Shown here: piece by piece, positions 13,701 to 23,012 of the stretch | How positions within the stretch are numbered: position 1 is the stretch's first letter | How the letters are laid out: every line of letters starts with the position of its first letter | Origin: Phoronis australis | Lineage: Eukaryota > Phoronida > Phoronidae | NCBI GenBank assembly: GCA_002633005.1 | Contig: NMRA01000251.1 | Coordinates: 142,414 to 185,699 of the forward strand | Length of the DNA stretch: 43,286 nt | Direction of reading: 5' to 3' | The notes under the pieces: model-generated | What the model saw: the letters and a program-made list of their open reading frames with translations, nothing else | What the model was told of the DNA's origin: nothing | Database searches by the model: none | Translations under genes and position numbers: made by a program

Positions 13701-16700
13701 CCAAGTCGATCAGCAACATCAGAAAATAGTTACGTTTTCAGATGTCTAATTTTCGCATTTTGCATTTTACCAGAGTGAGTAGTTTTATACATAATTATCA
13801 AGAAATTTTCGTTGAAAGCACGAAAAAATCTATATTTGAAAGCTTGATACAGACTCATTCATAATTTAGACACAATTTCCTATCTTCAGGCGTAGAGCTA
13901 TGTAGTTAAACACCGATTGACATATCAAACAAACACATTAAAACACTAGCTATATTTCAAGACTGCGTGTCTCATTATCAGGCAATGAGTCGAGAAATGC
14001 AGTCGAGAAACAGTGGATGCTACAATCAATTTAACAAGACCCAGAACTTACATGGCAACTATAGCCTTATCGTCGAGTTGTTGCTGTTCTCTTTTGCAAC
14101 GTACTGAGATGTTGAAAGGCGGGAAGTTGCTCAAGTGTAAAGAAGCGTGCGAATACGGGTGGCCGAAGCCCATTCCTGCGAACAAACACACAAGTAGTAA
14201 ACCGAGAGATCTCAGACCAGTATATCAAGTTGATTCAACAAAAGGTGCTTATCCCGATTGAAAACTATTAAAGATGTATCTAACGTCATTCATACTGAAA
14301 TTTTGGGGGAAGGCATGTGATCTGACACCAAGTCGACAAATTGAGGATTCAAAGGAACGGCAGTGAATCTACAGACTATTAAATTCTTGCTATCCGATTT
14401 AATATATGTGGTAAGAACTATACGGCATCTACCAATGAGCGTGCAATGATGGAGAAACCACGAAGGACTACCCTTTTCTATAGCAACCGTGAATTTTAAA
14501 CTCACCATTAAGCAGTAACATGGTCACTTCTCTTTCGTTACATGACTGAGGTACACATATTCCGCTATGCAAAGTTTGATTTTTCTGAAGATAGAGATAC
14601 ATGTAGATAAAAAAATAGAAACAGAAAATTTCATTATGAACCCTACACGTATATTGTTGCACTCCATATATAGGGTTGCCGGGGCGCAAATATAATATGA
14701 CGAACATGTCGCCCCAACACCTGTCTTCGAAGGAAGTCTGCTTATCTGTTTTTTTTTAGTTCCTAAGCCTACATGTAACCAGAGTCAGGAGGAGACCCAT
14801 GTCTGAAACGAATTTACATTAAGTTAATCAGGGTTAAGACCTGAAAGATGGTTGTTGATGATGATAATGACGCCTGATGCCATATTCGTTTGAGGGAGCG
14901 TTGATTTTGCTAATAGGAGCATTTAGGATCTGAGTATCGACCCCTTACGACATCAAAATAATCATCCGTCAAATTTGGATTCGGTCATGCCTTCACTTAG
15001 CCCTACACAAGCAACACCGTGAACGTTTACGCGGTCATACAAGTAACCTGAAGGAAAATGATTTCAGTGGCCAGCAATACAAAGTACTGGTATTCCATGT
15101 GACAACATGAATTGTCATAGTCGACACATGTTGTTGGACCCTAGGAGGCGACAATATGTGCCAGTGGAAACAATTTAGGTCGTAAATAGACATGTATTGT
15201 TGCCCGGTGGGCAGTATTTGTTGAGAGCAAAGAAGTGCGCAACAACAGCCCCTTCTCCTCCTCCCTTGAATACACAGTGACATGTCGTTTTCAGTATTTC
15301 CGAGGACTGCATCCATGGAAAATTGTCGTAGAGCCACTCCTTACATCCAGATCCGCCAATAGGGTTATTGTTTACGGCGGCAAAGTTATCGCATAAGGCA
15401 GTTATTTCGCAGCTGAATCATCAGTTCATTCATTAGGTCCGTGTGTACACGTGTTAACTCGACTATTCAAACACATGTGTATCGCTTTAAAGAAATGATG
15501 TAGCGTGTAGATCGTCAACTTTGTAAGTATTGTCGACCTGAGCGCTATAGGAGAAAATTTCTTAAGTAGTTTTACCCGGAATTTACTTTTTCTCGTATGC
15601 TTAAATATAACGTCCTTGGTTATTTAAATAAGAACTTTGCTTGTTTCAGGTTGCATAATTTCTGAAAACATGACGTTTTTGTGGATAAACAGTCGCAATG
15701 TCTTTCGTTATGCAGATTTACGAAAACCTCCCCACCCGGTCACGTGCACCGATGCCCAAACACGGATTTCTGCTTGTCGGCCATTATCTTTTCACGTGGT
15801 GTTGTGAAAAAGGTCATAGTGTATCCACTTTACCTGAAAACCATCCTGCTGTGGTGCGTCAACCATGCAGTACTGTCCTCTAAAGTCCGCCGATGAATTG
15901 TCTCCCTTGTGATTGACCTCCAGACACTCGGACCAAGAGCCCAGTCTCCAAATTCGATCGTTCCGCAAGATTGATGACGGCGTTTTGGACCATGCGTCTA
16001 AAACTATTGAAAATATTGTTTCTTATACAAAAAGTTACACACGTTGCGTTCCTACTACCAACAATGCCGGCGTTGCACGTGTTCTCTATCCCTAACTATA
16101 AGCTAGAGAATTTGTGGAAGCCATGGCAACGCAACGGTAAACATTCAAAGAGAAACACGACGTCGTCGTGTTATATTTTACTAGAAGTACAAAGTCATCG
16201 TTTCATGATAGGTACACTTGATACATTTAGATTTGTACTTGAATTAAGCGACTGCTACTAACAATATTCTTGAACGGAGCACAACTTTCTACCCAGCCAT
16301 ATTTAGACTTCCAAAATGTATGTCACTACCGGGTTTCTGTAGTTAGCAAGAACAGAAATTTCTTGCAATAATTCACCCAAAAAGTCAACTCGTTATTTTT
16401 TGGAAATTCAGTTTTTGAGCCAAAACGTTCCCGCCGTGGCCAGCACTGTACATTGTTCATATACAAATAATTATTGAGAATGCCTGCACCAAGATTGATG
16501 TGATGCTTCTCTCAGCGGCTAGTAGATCACTTCTAAACTAATCAGGGAACTACACAAGACCTATTTATAACTGACCATGGTCTGAATCAAGAGTTGTCTG
16601 GTTGACAGAAAACACGGATTTTTGCAGATTTAAAGTATTGATCCAAAAGACCTTGTTCACTATAAGAACGCATGCTGCATGACGTTGCTGCAATCGGCTT

Positions 16701-17360
16701 ACAACAACAACAACAACAACAACAGCAACAACAACAACAACAGCGACAATCCGATATCCTGACAGGCCACTTCACTAATACATTATCAGTGATTAAAAGC
16801 GAATCGTAACAGTGGGCCAAAAGTAACTTTGAAATACATGTAAGTCACTGCATGTAAGATTTTCGACTTTGGAATTTTATGAAGAAAAAATATGCATTCA
16901 TCCAATGGACAGTAATCGCTCTCCCACCAATGGAGTGGGGAAGGAATGTTTTTTTTTTCATCTTCGCGTGAACTCCGTCTGCTAATTGCACACATCACTT
17001 TACAAAGTGCATACCTGTGAGAGCCCAACGTTCTGCGTTTTTTACTCGGTCAGCCAGAGTCTTCATCGAATGATAACATTTTTGGGACAAATTAACGAAC
17101 TTGTCTTCAAAGTCGACATTGTTATCTATTCTTTCCAAAACTTTGAGCATTGCCTCGTATATTTCATTGTTAGCCAACATCTTTGCTTCCTCCTGAATGC
17201 CATTGTGCGCTTTTCTTGTCCCTCGAGTTACTTCCTGAGTAGTTTGCTGTTTTCCAGCAGGTGTCGTGGCCATCGACTGCACTGTCTTGGTCTTGTCAGC
17301 ACAATCAGACGGCAAGACAACACCAAGTAGGATAGAGACAACGGCGAAGGCACGATACAT
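4562..17360 (-). CDS. Gene A: NRF-6-like membrane acyltransferase (15 exons)
   Basis: Complete split gene, 743 aa. Coding exons, 5' to 3': 17360-17015, 16003-15834, 14584-14506, 14175-14052, 12662-12520, 11921-11748, 11313-11220, 9880-9788, 9539-9371, 8835-8756, 8113-7973, 7430-7298, 7013-6812, 6507-6365, 4702-4562. The exon sum is 2232 nt and every junction keeps frame. Seen: signal peptide (MYRAFAVVSILLGVV), NRF-domain motifs (ERWALT/VLDAWSK, LGSWSECLEV, GQYC, GICVPQSC), a first membrane helix near residue 245, then the acyltransferase-3 core: CLNGIR with R323-X10-H334, RWTFQ, DTFF, RLTPAY, WWTN, WSWYLANEMQF, RPWNR, YGLF, LTYCVFLLHP. Family knowledge: NRF-6/NDG-4 and Drosophila drop-dead are multi-pass proteins linked to lipid or drug uptake, and AT3 enzymes transfer acyl groups across membranes. 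The substrate here is unknown. An in-frame ATG 34 codons upstream (17462) is possible, but I prefer the signal-peptide start. Confidence 0.9.
6365..6507 (-). CDS. Gene A exon 14: LSRLTYCVFLLHP
   Basis: Residues 650-697. FVNSILSW, LSRLTYCVFLLHPCLDTWFY and the MLTDQNI end. Same 143-nt length as gene B exon 14. Donor ATC|GTAAGT, phase 0. Confidence 0.9.
6812..7013 (-). CDS. Gene A exon 13: three-helix block
   Basis: Residues 583-649. IIVMVGWALSILF, STLYGLFGPF, VYNALFRFAFSLGVGW and FACSTGYGG. Same 202-nt length as gene B exon 13. Phase 1. Confidence 0.92.
7298..7430 (-). CDS. Gene A exon 12: YVRPWNR / VGIYVGFLLY
   Basis: Residues 538-582. LLYVRPWNR and the helix YAVGIYVGFLLY are conserved AT3 motifs in this family. 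Donor AGA|GTGAGT, phase 0. Confidence 0.9.
7973..8113 (-). CDS. Gene A exon 11: AT3 helix and variable loop
   Basis: Residues 491-537. Hydrophobic CELFGSVFVFLVAAGSIVAR is followed by loop MLGPNGKPACSP. Gene B exon 11 has the comparable FGPNG. Donor GGCAAG|GTGCGG is weak. It joins in frame to exon 12 (SGKDW). Confidence 0.8.
8517..8790 (-). repeat. 45-bp minisatellite copying an exon end and its splice donor
   Basis: Six tandem 45-bp units at the gene A exon 10/intron 10 border. Each unit has about 33 nt of exon end (through CCTTTATACAG) and 12 nt of intron (GTAAGATTACGT). Donors recur every 45 nt (minus-strand GT near 8755, 8710, 8665, 8620, 8575, 8530). The one near 8575 is a GC donor. Unit edges share TTACGTCGTAGCACC with the exon, which suggests slippage at this microhomology. 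Only the first donor keeps the frame open; the others include TAC AGG TAA. Confidence 0.93.
8756..8835 (-). CDS. Gene A exon 10: CMNWSWYLANEMQF
   Basis: Residues 465-490, CMNWSWYLANEMQFYVVAPL then MIYPLY. Its last 33 or so bases plus the donor are repeated six times in tandem into the following intron. Phase 2. Confidence 0.92.
9371..9539 (-). CDS. Gene A exon 9: RLTPAY ... WWTNMLYINN
   Basis: Residues 408-464. It holds the highly conserved LTPAYGMVLMFY, GPLW, C-x-x-WWWTNMLYINN block. Donor AAAATG|GTGAG, phase 0. Confidence 0.92.
9788..9880 (-). CDS. Gene A exon 8: AT3 helix and loop
   Basis: Residues 377-407, ALLVSYLTLRVL through WVMYYVHRYI. The join gives S-A-L-L where the family usually has S-G-L/F-L. 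Phase 2. Confidence 0.88.
10058..10542. mobile_element. Inverted-repeat element in gene A intron 7
   Basis: Arms of about 59 bp (10099-10157 and 10470-10528) pair with few mismatches. They read ACCGAAACG ... GATATGTCGTTATTT ... ACGCGCTAATTTT on the minus/plus side respectively. A perfect 14-bp direct repeat TTAGCCGGTTAGAT (10058-10071, 10529-10542) flanks it and may be a target-site duplication, although the left arm starts 27 nt inside. The internal plus-strand frame (10083-10400) has no known motif, so the element looks non-autonomous. Confidence 0.7.
11220..11313 (-). CDS. Gene A exon 7: RWTFQ / DTFF segment
   Basis: Residues 346-376, AGDYAIYVRRWTFQ and DTFFVM. Strong acceptor (TTTTCCAG). 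The donor is poor (ATGAG|GTTCGC), unlike GTACG in gene B. Phase 2. Confidence 0.82.
11748..11921 (-). CDS. Gene A exon 6: AT3 domain start with R-X10-H
   Basis: Residues 288-345. VEKLLLSFSVLSNGR precedes CLNGIRVMSITWIILGHT. R323 and H334 form the R-X10-H motif that is conserved and functionally essential in studied AT3 proteins. Phase 1. Confidence 0.92.
12520..12662 (-). CDS. Gene A exon 5: first transmembrane helix and cytoplasmic loop
   Basis: Residues 240-287. Helix VILSLLLTLVLLSTGYEV is followed by an arginine-rich cytoplasmic stretch (NWRRRKHNRSDRD). Acceptor TTATAG, donor CACG|GTGAGG, phase 1. Confidence 0.85.
12906..13115 (+). repeat. Dispersed repeat copy 1 (gene A intron 4)
   Basis: Starts CTCGAACGAGC and shares GATTTGGC, GTCCGC, TCAG, CGAGACAAA-GTCCAC with a second copy at 33432-33690, in the same orientation. 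No coding motif. Confidence 0.6.
14052..14175 (-). CDS. Gene A exon 4: extracellular linker before first helix
   Basis: Residues 199-239, MGFGHPYSHASLHL through DDKAIVA. Corresponds to gene B exon 4, with a similar end (DNKANVA) and the same CCAT|GTAAGTT donor. Phase 2. Confidence 0.8.
14506..14584 (-). CDS. Gene A exon 3: NRF domain, GICVPQSC motif
   Basis: Residues 173-198. It carries the paired-cysteine motif GICVPQSC that closes the NRF extracellular domain. Acceptor CTTCAG, donor AATG|GTGAG, phase 1. Confidence 0.85.
15175..15412 (-). other. Cysteine-rich open frame, possible orphan terminal exon
   Basis: A 78-codon frame preceded by TGATTCAG and ending in TAA, inside gene A intron 2. 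It reads CEITALCDNFAAV, GGSGCKEWLYDNFPW, TTCHCVF and KYCPPGNNTC, with seven or more cysteines, like a small extracellular domain. Its entry phase fits neither flanking gene A exon, so it is not a gene A exon. I do not recognise the family and found no partner exon. Confidence 0.25.
15834..16003 (-). CDS. Gene A exon 2: NRF domain core
   Basis: Residues 116-172. It encodes VLDAWSKTPSSIL, LGSWSECLEV and FRGQYCMV, which match the conserved 'D-x-x-(G/S)-K-x-P-S ... LGSY-x-x-C ... GQYC' pattern of NRF proteins. Acceptor ...CAATAG, donor CAG|GTAAAG, ends phase 0. Confidence 0.88.
16701..16743. repeat. (CAA)n microsatellite in gene A intron 1
   Basis: About 14 CAA units with two CAG interruptions. 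The poly-cysteine frame on the other strand is an artefact of it. Confidence 0.95.
17015..17360 (-). CDS. Gene A exon 1: signal peptide and start of NRF domain
   Basis: Residues 1-115. A hydrophobic leader is followed by a polar Thr/Lys/Glu-rich stretch and the NRF signature with QKCYHSM and ERWALT. It ends at a strong donor (CACAG|GTATGC), phase 1. The frame is open upstream to 17462, which probably lies in the 5' UTR. Confidence 0.85.
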
Positions 17361-18164
17361 TTCACCAACAAATCGCTCTTGGAGACTGTCGCCACTCAGG
17401 TTCGAGTTGTACCCAATGATCGGCTTAACACGTGAACACGTTTGTAAGCTACTTAGGTCCAAGAGAGAGATAGTTAAAAGGGCTTACATGCGTCAGGTGA
17501 CTGGATTACACAACCGTATGAACTGCTATCTCAGTAGTCAGATAAGCTCCACCCTCTCGTGCACCCACATGTCATTGATGACTACTAAGCAGTCGCACTC
17601 GTTACAGCCTCCAGTGGGCAGTTGGCTTTCTGGAAGTAGAAAAAAAACAATAAACTTCTCAGTTGTCTATGTTGGCTTCGGTATTTGGACGGACACGTGA
17701 TTCCACTGGCTGGACAGTTGTCGTAACTTTACCTTCAAAAAGCTAATGAAAAGGCATCAAGAGCTGTTTGTACACAATGAATTATTCGAAGTCTCCTATA
17801 AACATTACAATACATACATGTACTGAGTAGGACGAGGTTGTACAACACCAACGTAGTTTACACGGGGAAGTTAGCAAACGGAGAATTTGACTTTATTGAT
17901 CAATTATCAACGTGGGGTTAAAATTGACTGGATATTAGGGATAAGGATTGCGTTTTTTCTTTTTGTAGTGTGTCGCCAAAGTTTTGTTGCTAAATTACTC
18001 GAGTAAATGTCTATGACCAGTAATGAACCAAAATAGACTGTAGTCGTCAAGTATCTTGCTACAAATCGTATGACGATTTTACTACGCGCACTTCGTTGAA
18101 CGTGTTTACGGCTAGCGAGAGATGTCATTTGCAATAGGGATTGTGGGATAGCCCTCATTCTGAG
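17361..18164. other. 5' flank of gene A
   Basis: Presumed 5' UTR and promoter side. The frame of exon 1 stays open to 17462. I see no convincing TATA box or other promoter element. Confidence 0.4.
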
Positions 18165-18870
18165 CAAGGGCGTCCTCAGCTTCTGATCTTCCCCAATACA
18201 CTACATATAATACTACAAGGTATGACACTCCCCAACTAGAAATTCCACGGGTGCTTCACTTCAGCCGTCCATAGCAAATATAAAACTCAATAAATTTACA
18301 CAAAACAGCGTTTCAACAAACCATGAAGAATTGTTCTTTCTCCCAATACCATTCACGGTGTCTTGTTCCGGCGACTTCGTAAGAAATTAGCAGTCAAAGA
18401 ACAAAAATGTTCACAAAAAGCCCCCACACACTTTCAACGCTCGAGGTCAAGGACGGTACGGAAATTGTCGGTTTGTCGCGTAAAGTCACGATGTCAATAA
18501 CTCTACACTTAGCCGCCAGTAAAAAAACTATTGAGTACTTCCGTAACTTACCGGCAATTTCCGTACCGTCCTTGACCTTGAGCGGCCCACGATGATAGTG
18601 TGTGGGGGCATTTTGTGAACATTTTTGTTCTTTGACTGCAAATTTCTTACGAAGTCGCCGGAACAGGACACCGTGAATGGTATTGAAGAAAGAACAATTC
18701 TTCATGGTTTGTTGAACCTCTGTTTTGTGAAAATTTATTGAGATTTATATTTGCTATGGACGGCTGAAGTGAAGCACCCGTGGAATTTCTAGTCCGGAGT
18801 GTCATACCTTGTAGTATTATATGTAGTGTATTGGGGAAGATCAGAAGCTGGGGACGCCTGTGATCCTGAG
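18165..18870. mobile_element. Foldback palindrome (long inverted repeat)
   Basis: Two arms of about 310-320 bp (18165-18475 and 18547-18870) are near-perfect reverse complements: the left CTTCTGATCTTCCCC, GGTGCTTCACTTCAGCCGTC and GGTCAAGGACGGTACGG reappear inverted on the right. The spacer is about 70 nt. CTGAGCA occurs just outside both ends and may be a target duplication. No transposase frame is present, so this looks like a MITE/foldback element. Its transcript would form a very long hairpin. Confidence 0.9.
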
Positions 18871-20544
18871 CAGCGCTACAAAAGCTCTCTGCCACAGAGT
18901 CACGTGAACGTCACGCAGAAGTTAGTGTGTAGACACCAATGCACAAGCCTAATGAATGTATAGGCCTATTGGTGGGGCTTTCATCGCGTGCATACTGGTT
19001 CAAGAATGTACCGGAACAGTATAGGCAATCTTTTTGCAGTTTGTTTGAAGCTTTATAAGAGGTGCATTTGAAAACATGAGTATTGAAGAACGCGTTGATT
19101 TGATTTGTTTTTGAGCTCGAGCCAAAGACAAGCCACAAGCCATGTCTCAACATCAACCAACCCGTGTAGTGATGTTTTTCTAATCATTCCGAATGTCCAA
19201 ATGTTACTTCGTATAGCTAGCTAATTAGAAGCCTTGTTACGTCACCAATCCACAGCAGCAATGGCAAAACGGCATGCCGCCAATAGACTTAACGATCTGT
19301 AGATATATCGTTTTATAGTTCAAAGATCCAGATGTTCAGTTGATCAAAAATAGGAGCAAACAGACGGTGTATATCCAAAATCAACGGCCAGCTTGTCGAG
19401 CAGACGTAGGCCCGCGTGGCGCTCCCTCAACACATCATCTGTATTTTACATGTGCATTAACTCCACCTTGATGTCAGTTGAGTAAAGGCAATACCGTGAT
19501 AAGTTTGCTTTCCGTGAACGCCTGATACATGTACAAAACGTGTGTAATTCACTGTTCAATAGACCTGTCTTCGTATTATACTACATAGAGGATAGTTAGA
19601 ATATTATATTGTGTTCCGAAAAGTAACAGAAGAAAAAAGTGTTTATATTTTCTATATGAACGTCAGAGTGTCGTCATCTTCCAAAAACAGACCAAGAAAT
19701 TGCAGTTTATACAAAGTCGACTAAACTGGAGCCTGGGATGACGCTAAATAATTTACTCTACGGCAAATCTGTACTTTGGGATGCGCACTCGCGAATTTTT
19801 GTTTCTCTTGAAAAGGACCCCTACTTGGTGTTAATTACCCTGTCGCATACATCTCCTTCCAAAAATGGTTTTCCATTAAAACGTTTTTGTAATTATGTAA
19901 TAAGAGCAGTTTTTCAATAGGCAGACTTCGACGCAAAGCTACATGTATATCTCGGTGTGGTCTCCTGAATCAACCAACTCAACCAGAAGTGACATAGTTA
20001 ATGCCTAAATCATTATTCAAATGCACGCCAAGAATGTATTTTATTTTCCATGTTGTCTTAGTAGCATATACGTGGATGGTTAGGGCTTGCGGGGTATTGG
20101 CTTTGAAGTTTTGATTGAGGTTTATGTGTGTCTGTATTGCATTCCAGGTACACGACGATCCTAAAAAATCGTGACAAGAATTAAGTAATCAAATCGAATT
20201 ACTAAGTATGTTGTAGGTGATCTGTCTAGAAAGAGGAACCAATTTCATTCGCAAGCCTGGTTTCAACAAGGGAGACTGCAGTGAAACTGATTTGAATACT
20301 GAAGCTCTTTAACTTGGCTTTTGGAAGTGGTTGTTAATTCAGGTTATCATCTCTTGTTAATTTCACCGCACTTGTCAATTTCACTACCGGACTTAAGACC
20401 AATTGATTCAACAAGTCATAAAACGAAGGGCAGGGATAATGGAATGTGTATATCGTGTTTTCAGTCTTGTTGGATCCGGCTGTACCCACGTCGAGTGTTT
20501 TCAACAGGGAGAGCAATCAAAGGAAGCTATCGGCTGAGCAGAAT
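18871..20544. other. Intergenic, nothing recognised
   Basis: Between the foldback element and the SINE-like head. Only short frames without motifs. Confidence 0.5.
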
Positions 20545-20605
20545 GTTAGTTAGTGGTATAGGCGTGCGCTCCTTTATCCAAGGTCGTGGGTCCGCGTCCC
20601 TGCGG
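20545..20605 (+). mobile_element. tRNA-like SINE head
   Basis: TAGTGGTATAGG (A-box-like, 20551) and GGTCCGCGTCC (B-box-like, 20589; compare GGTTCGANTCC) sit at tRNA-like spacing. TTTATCCAAGGTCGTGGGT is tRNA-like between them. The ends do not pair into a clean acceptor stem, so this is a SINE or tRNA relic rather than a working tRNA. Confidence 0.45.
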
Positions 20606-22322
20606 GAGACTGGTGGGTAACGTGTGTCACCGCCACGTGCGTCTTCTTTCTACTGTTTTGAGCTCCAACTTGACACGATACTTGAGCTGTCGTTTTCAAA
20701 AATTATAAGACAGACTTCGAAAAGATCAGACAGACTTCCAAATAAATTTACAGATATCCGACTCTGCCATTCTTTGATGGATATCTTTCCAGGATTATTT
20801 TGCAGTTTAGTTGAACATTTGTTGCAATAAACTAGCTTTTTAGAACTTGTAACGTAATTAAATGTGACGTTATTGCAACTAGATGCTATTTTTTGATACG
20901 CACGGGTTACATATTAAATGCATACGCCATTTTCACTGGAACCGTATATCGTCAAATAATCAATTATCGTATTGTAAGACATAGCATCTTTTTATATTGA
21001 TTCACATTTTTATAAAGTTTTCCTGGTCCAAGTTCTTATTTTAAAGCCCATTTATAATGATACAATGTTCGAGAATTTCGTTTTTCAACTCAAGGTTATT
21101 TGTAATCTAACTTACCTGTGCAGATATGGCGTTTTCCTAAGCAAGTAATGGGATTAATCAAATGTCCGACTTCCACTTTCACTATAACAACATGTCAAGC
21201 TTAATCTAAAAGCAGACCTTGTTTCTGACGTTACCCAATCGTTCACTGACTTCCAAATTAACTCCGCGCTCTCAGAAGCCAGAACAAAGAATCTCGGAGT
21301 TATCTCCAGCAAATGTAGAGATCGTTAAATGTGCCTTTTATACAGTATACATGTATAGGAGGCAGTTTGCATAGAGGATTCTGTGGGTAAGTCTTGAAGC
21401 TGGTTGAGATTGTTGTCAATGGTTAATCCGTCGACACTTCCCCTCGAGTTGCTTGAAACTGTTTTATTTTAGACATTCTTCTCACTTAATTGTGTTTAAA
21501 CATTTAACAAACGCATTGTTAGAATTATTCTCGTTTTGTACGTATAAAGCAAGGTGTTTATACATTTTGAGTCGTAAGGAAGAATAGTTTTGGAGGAATC
21601 CATAAGTAGTTTGCAGACAGCACATGTCACACCCAGGAATGCAGTGAGTTGTGGAGAGAATCCATGATCTTAACAAAATTACTTGTAAGACTATAGTATA
21701 GAGCTGAACCCTTGTCGAAATTTTGTAGAATGCTATGCTGAAGTGAAACGGATTCCAGCCATAAAAACAAATGAATATTTGGTGAAAGTTTGCTTTCTCA
21801 AAACTTGCGTCGTGTATTGACTCTAATCACTTTATCTTGAAAACAATTGTATCTCAGAAAATTGATTTAATTTGTTTTTTAAGATAATCATGACAATACA
21901 CGGTATGACCACATACTATATTTTAGAAAGCATTGAGCACAGTTAAATGTCGTCTCATTTGGAAAATAACAATCGAACACCACTAGTGTATCGCGCATGC
22001 TTATTACATACACATGTACGCGCAAAGCACCAAAATTGCTTAAGTAGAAAGCACCATTACAACAACGCCTAAGCTTGTTTTACATGTATTGCTTGTTTTA
22101 TTGCAATGAAAATTTCATTTCATTTTTTTTTCGATTTGTGCGTTAACCAATGTTCCACACAAAGCATGAGCATTTCCCTTAAAAACATCGTGACATGGGT
22201 AATTTACTTCTTTAAACCTACGGCCAGTATCCAGCGGCAGGCCCGCTTAAAACTCTGTGTGTCTGTCACCACCTCTTCACATGCCAAGTGTGGGTGGATG
22301 GCGAAAAATTCCATCAACACCA
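20606..22322. other. Intergenic, nothing recognised
   Basis: AT-rich, with short frames only. The downstream part of the SINE may continue here, but I cannot set its end. Confidence 0.45.
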
Positions 22323-22859
22323 TTATTTAAATAACATTCGTGAAGGACATGGCAACCACATCTTTGCGATACAGTGCTCTTGATCAATGGTAACTTTTGT
22401 CAATCTTCCCAACTCTTGTGCTAGTTGGAACGAATTTACTAAACGGTAACAAATATGGCATTTACAGTATTTATTGAAAGTATGTTTCCAGCACGCCTGC
22501 GGCACACACAACGAAAATAATATCTTGTCCCTTACACCAATTCGATTGATTATATCTCGCCTTAAAATTCGACAAGATCTGACTATTCTTTTATTGCTCC
22601 AGATCAAGTTTATGTTCCCGTACAAGAGTTTTAGCCTCCGAAATAGGGTAAAGTGATTTTCAGGCATTTTAATGTAAGATTTTGAATTGGAAAAGCAAAT
22701 ATAAGCGTGAAGATAATGTTTGGCAAAGAAAAGTAACCTTTGAATTTTCGCTCTGAGGGTGCTTAAAAGCAGCTTGTGCTTCCGTGAGGACACTTCGTGA
22801 AATATGTAACCAAAAATCAAATAGGTATCCATCCCTAGCTCAAAGTTATGTCTACACAA
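22323..22859 (-). other. 178-codon open frame downstream of gene B, possibly LINE-derived
   Basis: Unusually long for this AT-rich stretch; starts 37 nt past the gene B stop codon, on the same strand. The segment DTYLIFGYIFHE ... LLFFAKHYLHAYI ... FTLFRRLKLLY resembles the region after the zinc knuckle in L1/Tx1-like LINE proteins (an 'IxFG ... AKxYI' spacing). The rest is unrecognised. It may be a LINE fragment lying in the 3' UTR of gene B, or chance. Confidence 0.3.
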
Positions 22860-22895
22860 GCTATGGCCAAAATTAGTGTAGTATTGGTTGGTGAG

Positions 22896-23012
22896 TTATC
22901 TGTAGCGTCCAAGTAGAGCTTTTTCCAAACCCATGATGGGCGCCTCAAATAACAGCGAAGTAGCAAACGCCACGAGATAAGATGCCACCGTGAAGCCAAG
23001 GAAGTACAGAAT
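22896..23012 (-). CDS. Gene B exon 15: last helix and C-terminus
   Basis: Residues 705-742. ILYFLGFTVASYLVAF, SLLFEAPIMGLEKALLG, RYR and TAA. Acceptor TTTGCAG. Confidence 0.9.
   Translation of the reverse strand: MLYFLGFTVASYLVAFATSLLFEAPIMGLEKALLGRYR

Noticed and set aside
16587-16820. Poly-cysteine frame
   Set aside because: Product of the (CAA)n microsatellite read on the other strand.
18394-18705. 103-codon and 62-codon frames on both strands
   Set aside because: They lie in the foldback palindrome and mirror each other.
20545-20605. Functional tRNA gene
   Set aside because: A- and B-box-like motifs are present but no acceptor or anticodon stem can be paired, so a SINE relic is more likely.
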